9,810 bases of DNA. Source: Anaerolinea thermophila (lineage in GTDB: Bacteria; Chloroflexota; Anaerolineae; Anaerolineales; Villigracilaceae). The stretch spans positions 1 to 9,810 of the forward strand of contig DZBA01000108.1 of the NCBI GenBank assembly GCA_022729775.1, in the 5' to 3' direction. Positions 6,824 to 9,810 of the stretch are shown here, in pieces (position 1 is the stretch's first letter; the number at the start of each line of letters is the position of its first letter). A model generated the notes under the pieces. It saw only the letters and a program-made list of their open reading frames with translations, was not told where the DNA came from and did not search any database. The position numbers and the translations under genes were made by a program.

Positions 6824-7321
6824 ATGAAATATATTACAACAATTGACGACAAGGAATTTGAAATTGAAATCGTGGATGAACATCACGTTCGGATTGGCGA
6901 ACGCTTGCTGCAAGTTGATTTCGAATCGGTGAATGGGCAGCCCGTGTTCTCTTTGATTTTGGACGGTAACTCGCACGAAGGATTTGTATATCAAGGCGAA
7001 GAAGATTGGGAAGTCCTTTTGCGCGGGCAGCAATATCAGGTCAAAATCGAAGAAGAGCGCGAAAGGCGTTTGCGCGCGGCGGCAGGCGGCGGAATTGCAG
7101 AGGGCGGCGAATTTCATCTCAAATCACCGATGCCGGGGTTGGTGGTGAATGTCGCTGTCGAAGAAGGTCAGGCAATCAAGAAGGGACAAGTGATGATCAT
7201 TCTTGAATCCATGAAAATGCAAAACGAGCTCAAAGCCCCGCGTGACGGCACGGTTGGACGAATCCGCGTGAAGGCTGGCGAGACTGTGGAACAAAAGCAA
7301 ACTTTGTTGAGCGTGCATTAA
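6824..7321 (+). CDS. Biotin carboxyl carrier protein of acyl-CoA carboxylase
   Basis: This 165-residue carrier holds biotin and moves carboxyl groups between the biotin carboxylase and carboxyltransferase encoded upstream. The C-terminal biotinyl domain (about 95-165) contains SPMPGLVVNV and ILESMKMQNEL. Biotin would be joined to K131 in the SMKM motif, 34 residues before the end, the normal spacing. The family more often reads AMKM, but Ser is a common variant. Residues 1-85 form a predicted beta-rich segment (ITTIDDKEFEIEIVDEHHVRI and following) like the barrel or transducer part of propionyl-CoA carboxylase alpha chains. A charged hinge (EEERERRLRAAAGGGIAEGG) links the two. The gene starts 8 bases after the biotin carboxylase stop, with a weak agg ribosome-binding site. 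Its TAA shares one base with the next ATG. Synthesis coupled with the biotin carboxylase is likely. Confidence 0.93.
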   Translation: MKYITTIDDKEFEIEIVDEHHVRIGERLLQVDFESVNGQPVFSLILDGNSHEGFVYQGEEDWEVLLRGQQYQVKIEEERERRLRAAAGGGIAEGGEFHLKSPMPGLVVNVAVEEGQAIKKGQVMIILESMKMQNELKAPRDGTVGRIRVKAGETVEQKQTLLSVH

Positions 7322-7929
7322 TGACCACACACGAGACCGAAGTTAAATTTCACATCAAGGACTTAAAGAAAATCGAAACGCGCCTTCTTGCATTGAAGGC
7401 GCATTTGATTCAACCCCGGGTGCATGAGACCAATTTCCGCTTTGATACGCCTGATAACGCGCTGAGAAAAAATCAGCGCTCGCTGCGGCTGCGGCAGGAT
7501 GACAAGGCACGCTTCACATTCAAAGGTCCCAGTTTTGAAAAAGAGCGCGGCGTGGTCAGCCGTGAAGAAATCGAATTCGTAGTCGAGGATTTTGACCGCG
7601 CTAGAAAATTTCTCGAAGCGTTGGGGTATCAAGCGATGATTTTTTATGAGAAATTCCGCGCAATATATGAATTGAATGGGCTTCATATCATGCTTGACGA
7701 GCTGCCTTATGGGACATTTATCGAAATCGAAGGCGAGGATGTCGAAGCGATTCACAGTCTTGTCGTTCAACTTGAGTTGAATTGGGACGCAATGATCAAG
7801 GCAGGTTATCATGCGTTGTTCGATCGGATTGTTGTAAAATATGGTTTTGATAGAACCAAATTGAGTTTTGAGCAACTCAAAGATAGACACGTAGACCTTG
7901 CAGACATGCAGATCATCGCAGCGGATTGA
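7321..7929 (+). CDS. CYTH-domain protein (class IV adenylyl cyclase / triphosphatase-like)
   Basis: This 202-residue protein belongs to the CYTH superfamily, which binds triphosphorylated ligands with metal ions in an eight-stranded beta tunnel. It includes CyaB-type adenylyl cyclases, thiamine triphosphatases and inorganic triphosphatases. The signature ExExK lies at the N-terminus as E5-T-E7-V-K9. Further tunnel residues are visible in order: R56 and R58 in SLRLRQ, K68 in FTFKGP, R81 and E83/E85 in SREEIEF, K111 and R113 in EKFRAIYEL, and D126/E127 and E135/E137 in LDELPYGTFIEIEG. The length suits a single CYTH domain without the extra CHAD domain of some relatives. The start ATG shares one base with the stop of the biotin carrier gene, so it probably depends on coupled translation, and I see no separate ribosome-binding site. 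Whether it makes cAMP or hydrolyses a triphosphate cannot be told from motifs alone. Confidence 0.87.
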   Translation: MTTHETEVKFHIKDLKKIETRLLALKAHLIQPRVHETNFRFDTPDNALRKNQRSLRLRQDDKARFTFKGPSFEKERGVVSREEIEFVVEDFDRARKFLEALGYQAMIFYEKFRAIYELNGLHIMLDELPYGTFIEIEGEDVEAIHSLVVQLELNWDAMIKAGYHALFDRIVVKYGFDRTKLSFEQLKDRHVDLADMQIIAAD

Positions 7930-7930
7930 G

Positions 7931-7960
7931 AAATACATAATACATGGTACGTGACATGTG
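7931..7960. repeat. Short 7-base-period repeat in the intergenic gap
   Basis: The gap between the CYTH and methyltransferase genes shows four related units spaced seven bases apart: tacat (7934), tacat (7941), tacgt (7948) and catgt (7955). Two of the units also form an inverted pair, acatg (7942-7946) and catgt (7955-7959). It may be a remnant of a dispersed repeat, an operator-like site, or chance. Confidence 0.35.
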
Positions 7961-7964
7961 AAAA

Positions 7965-7969
7965 GAAGG
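7965..7969 (+). promoter_or_regulatory. Ribosome-binding site deciding the methyltransferase start
   Basis: The sequence gaagg lies five bases before ATG 7975. It favours that start over the in-frame GTG at 7951, which would add eight residues (MTCEKKVI) encoded partly by the repeat-like gap. Confidence 0.6.
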
Positions 7970-7974
7970 TCATT

Positions 7975-8745
7975 ATGAACATCAAAGGCTTTGATGCGCT
8001 TGCAAAACATATTCCTGAATTGAATTCAATGGCTGGGCGGATGAAGGTTGCGGGTATTGCGCTTGGCTCTTTTGCGCTGACTACCGCGTACTTTGTTATT
8101 TCAGACAAAATTCCCACATGGACAATTGACAGTGAAATCGTCGTCTTGGCGCTGGGATTTCTTTTAATTAGCCGCGCTTTTACACAGAAGAATCTTTTCA
8201 TCGAGAAATATGGCGCGGGCGCATATCGTCACGCCGCGTTGAGGTTTATCATTCCCGGTGTTGCGGTTCTCTTTGCCGCCATCGCGCACATTGCCTACAT
8301 GAATGGACCGAAGTTCACGCCTGCATGGTTCATCACCGCATCTCATATTCTCGGTTGGTATTGGTTGGTTGTTGGGGCGGCTTTGTGGCTTCGTTCCGCT
8401 TTGACCTTTGGCGCGGATAACATTGCCATGCTGTATTTGTATCACCCGGAAGATGGGCGTATCGTCAACACTGACATTTATAAAATTCTGCGCCATCCCA
8501 TTTACGCGGGTGCGATGCGCGTCGGGCTTGGGCTTGCCCTGCTTAACACAGGAATCTTCGCGCTGAGTTTTATCCCCTTTTTGCTATTGGGTTTCTTCGG
8601 TTGGGTTCGCCTCGTGGAAGAAAAAGAATTGCTCGCGCGCTTTCCTGATTACGCAATGTACCGCAAACAGACTCCTGCGTTTTGGGTCAAGCCGCGCGAT
8701 ATTGCCTCATTCTGGAAATTTATTTTGACAGGAAACGCGTCATGA
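7975..8745 (+). CDS. Isoprenylcysteine carboxyl methyltransferase / phospholipid methyltransferase-like membrane protein
   Basis: This 256-residue membrane protein has hydrophobic helices at about 24-42, 53-67, 89-108, 116-138, 176-195 and 196-212. Its C-terminal part carries the two signatures of the ICMT/PEMT superfamily. YKILRHPIYAG (169-179) has the R-H-P core, and EEKELLARFPDYAMYRKQTPAFW (215-237) contributes the paired Glu residues and the Tyr/Pro segment. In this superfamily these parts bind S-adenosylmethionine, and the enzyme methylates a membrane-associated acceptor. Bacterial members seldom have a known substrate. Possibilities are a phospholipid amine, a polyprenyl or quinone-like compound, or a small hydrophobic molecule. 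The extra N-terminal helices make it longer than the shortest bacterial members. I chose ATG 7975, which has a gaagg site, over GTG 7951. The stop overlaps the next start (ATGA), which implies translational coupling. Confidence 0.8.
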   Translation: MNIKGFDALAKHIPELNSMAGRMKVAGIALGSFALTTAYFVISDKIPTWTIDSEIVVLALGFLLISRAFTQKNLFIEKYGAGAYRHAALRFIIPGVAVLFAAIAHIAYMNGPKFTPAWFITASHILGWYWLVVGAALWLRSALTFGADNIAMLYLYHPEDGRIVNTDIYKILRHPIYAGAMRVGLGLALLNTGIFALSFIPFLLLGFFGWVRLVEEKELLARFPDYAMYRKQTPAFWVKPRDIASFWKFILTGNAS

Positions 8746-9810
8746 AAACCATTCTCATTCTCGGCGGCTACGGCTATACAGGAAAATTTCTTGCCAGACA
8801 TTTACTTGCACAAACAGATGTAAATATTATTCTTGCAGGGCGTAATATCGAAAAAGCCCAATCCTTTGCGGATGAGTTGAACAACTCGCGCGTAAGCGTG
8901 CGGCAGGCGGATGCTTCCAGCGCGGAGAGTCTCAAGCGTGTTTTCGATGGCGTAACGCTTTGCCTTGTTGCCGCGCCAACGACTCAACACGCGCAGGTGG
9001 TCATCCGCGCATGTGTTGACGCGCGCGTGGATTATCTCGATGTCCAGTTTGCGTCGAAGAAATTATCCGCATTGTATGACGCTGAAGATGAAATTAAAAA
9101 AATGGGATTATGTTTCATCACCGAGGCGGGATATCATCCCGGGTTGATTGCCGCGTTGATTCGTTATGCCGCGACAAAATTGGATACGCTGGACTCTGCG
9201 TTAACCGCTGGCTATCTTAACATGAAGGACATCCCATATAGCGAAGCGGTGGATGAACTCATGGAGGCGTTCATTGATTATCAGGCGCAGGTCTATAAAA
9301 ACGGCGCGTGGACAAAGCCGACCTCATGGGATATGCGTTCTTTTGATTTCGGCGAAGGGGTTGGCAAGCGTGCTTGTTATTCGATGTTTTTTGAAGAGTT
9401 ACGCGACATCCCCAAAATTTTTCCGACGCTCAAAGATACAGGCTTTTACATTTCGGGTGCAAACTGGCTCTCTGATTTGATTGTGACGCCGCTCGTCTTT
9501 GTGGGACTCAAGATTGCGCCCAAGCGCGGACTTCGTCCGCTGGGGAAGTTGATGTGGTGGGCAATGGGAAAAGCCAAGCCGCCTTATCTTGTCAAACTTA
9601 AAGTGGACGCAAAAGGAAAAAAGAACGGCAGCCCGCTCGAAGTCCACGCCAGCGTTTCTCACGCGGATGGATACGAGCTGACTGCCATTCCTGTTGTTGC
9701 GTATCTCATGCAGTATCTTGACGGTTCAGCCCGCAAAACGGGAGTCCACATGATGGGCTACGCTGCAGAGCCAATCCGCTTGTTTGAAGATATGCGCAAG
9801 ATGGGGGCGG
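8742..9810 (+). CDS. Saccharopine dehydrogenase-like NAD(P)-binding protein (partial)
   Basis: The frame is open from ATG 8742 to the window end, giving about 356 residues without a stop. The N-terminus MKTILILGGYGYTGKFLARHL is a Rossmann nucleotide-binding start with GxGxxG at 9-14. It continues into LAGRN (31-35), where R34 could favour NADP. The following VTLCLVAAPTTQHAQVVIRAC and VDYLDVQ resemble the saccharopine dehydrogenase NADP-binding domain family. Further on, EAGYHPGL (128-135) probably begins the substrate-binding part. Relatives include lysine-pathway enzymes, but also trans-acting enoyl reductases of lipid biosynthesis and many proteins of unknown role. A lipid or small-molecule reductase is as likely as lysine metabolism given the neighbouring membrane methyltransferase. 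The start overlaps the methyltransferase stop by four bases and is preceded by agga at 8730-8733, eight bases upstream. The C-terminus is missing. Confidence 0.82.
   Translation, partial: MKTILILGGYGYTGKFLARHLLAQTDVNIILAGRNIEKAQSFADELNNSRVSVRQADASSAESLKRVFDGVTLCLVAAPTTQHAQVVIRACVDARVDYLDVQFASKKLSALYDAEDEIKKMGLCFITEAGYHPGLIAALIRYAATKLDTLDSALTAGYLNMKDIPYSEAVDELMEAFIDYQAQVYKNGAWTKPTSWDMRSFDFGEGVGKRACYSMFFEELRDIPKIFPTLKDTGFYISGANWLSDLIVTPLVFVGLKIAPKRGLRPLGKLMWWAMGKAKPPYLVKLKVDAKGKKNGSPLEVHASVSHADGYELTAIPVVAYLMQYLDGSARKTGVHMMGYAAEPIRLFEDMRKMGA

Noticed and set aside
7363..8010. 215-residue minus-strand open frame
   Set aside because: It is antisense to the CYTH gene, which has intact family motifs. 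The translation is Cys/Phe-rich without domain character.

Overview
The window is a run of co-directional, closely packed bacterial genes, all on the + strand. It has mid-range GC (estimated by eye), a codon style rich in gcg and cgc, and mostly weak ribosome-binding sites. Gene content and style would suit a Chloroflexota bacterium of the Anaerolineae type. That is an inference from general resemblance and not a demonstrated assignment. I saw no RNA gene, CRISPR array, insertion sequence or phage gene, and no gene-free stretch longer than about 80 bases.

Layout. Bases 1-71 hold the last residues of an acyl-CoA dehydrogenase. Bases 106-1137 encode a medium-chain dehydrogenase/reductase that keeps the structural-zinc cysteines but has lost the catalytic-zinc ligands. 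A strong hairpin (about 1153-1192) separates it from a 693-residue GT-C-like membrane protein (1210-3291) and a small four-helix membrane protein of unknown function (3299-3715). Bases 3681-7321 encode a complete three-gene biotin-dependent acyl-CoA carboxylase: a PccB-type carboxyltransferase, a biotin carboxylase and a biotin carrier protein. The carrier stop codon overlaps the start of a CYTH-domain protein (7321-7929). This is followed by an isoprenylcysteine/phospholipid-methyltransferase-like membrane protein (7975-8745) and a saccharopine-dehydrogenase-like NAD(P)-binding protein that runs off the window end (8742-9810).

How the genes may work together. The core is acyl-CoA metabolism. 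The acyl-CoA dehydrogenase and the propionyl-CoA-type carboxylase fit degradation of branched-chain amino acids or odd-chain fatty acids, or supply of methylmalonyl/malonyl-CoA. The dehydrogenase/reductase, membrane methyltransferase and saccharopine-dehydrogenase-like protein fit modification of a lipid or small molecule, but no substrate can be read from the sequence. Start/stop overlaps at 3681-3715, 7321 and 8742-8745, with gaps of only 7-8 bases at two other junctions, suggest long polycistronic transcripts.

I do not see convincing evidence of a wholly new system. The points most worth a second look are the CYTH protein coupled to the biotin carrier, the cysteine at the presumed acyl-chain specificity position of the carboxyltransferase, the uncharacterised membrane pair before the carboxylase, and the repeat-like DNA in three intergenic gaps.
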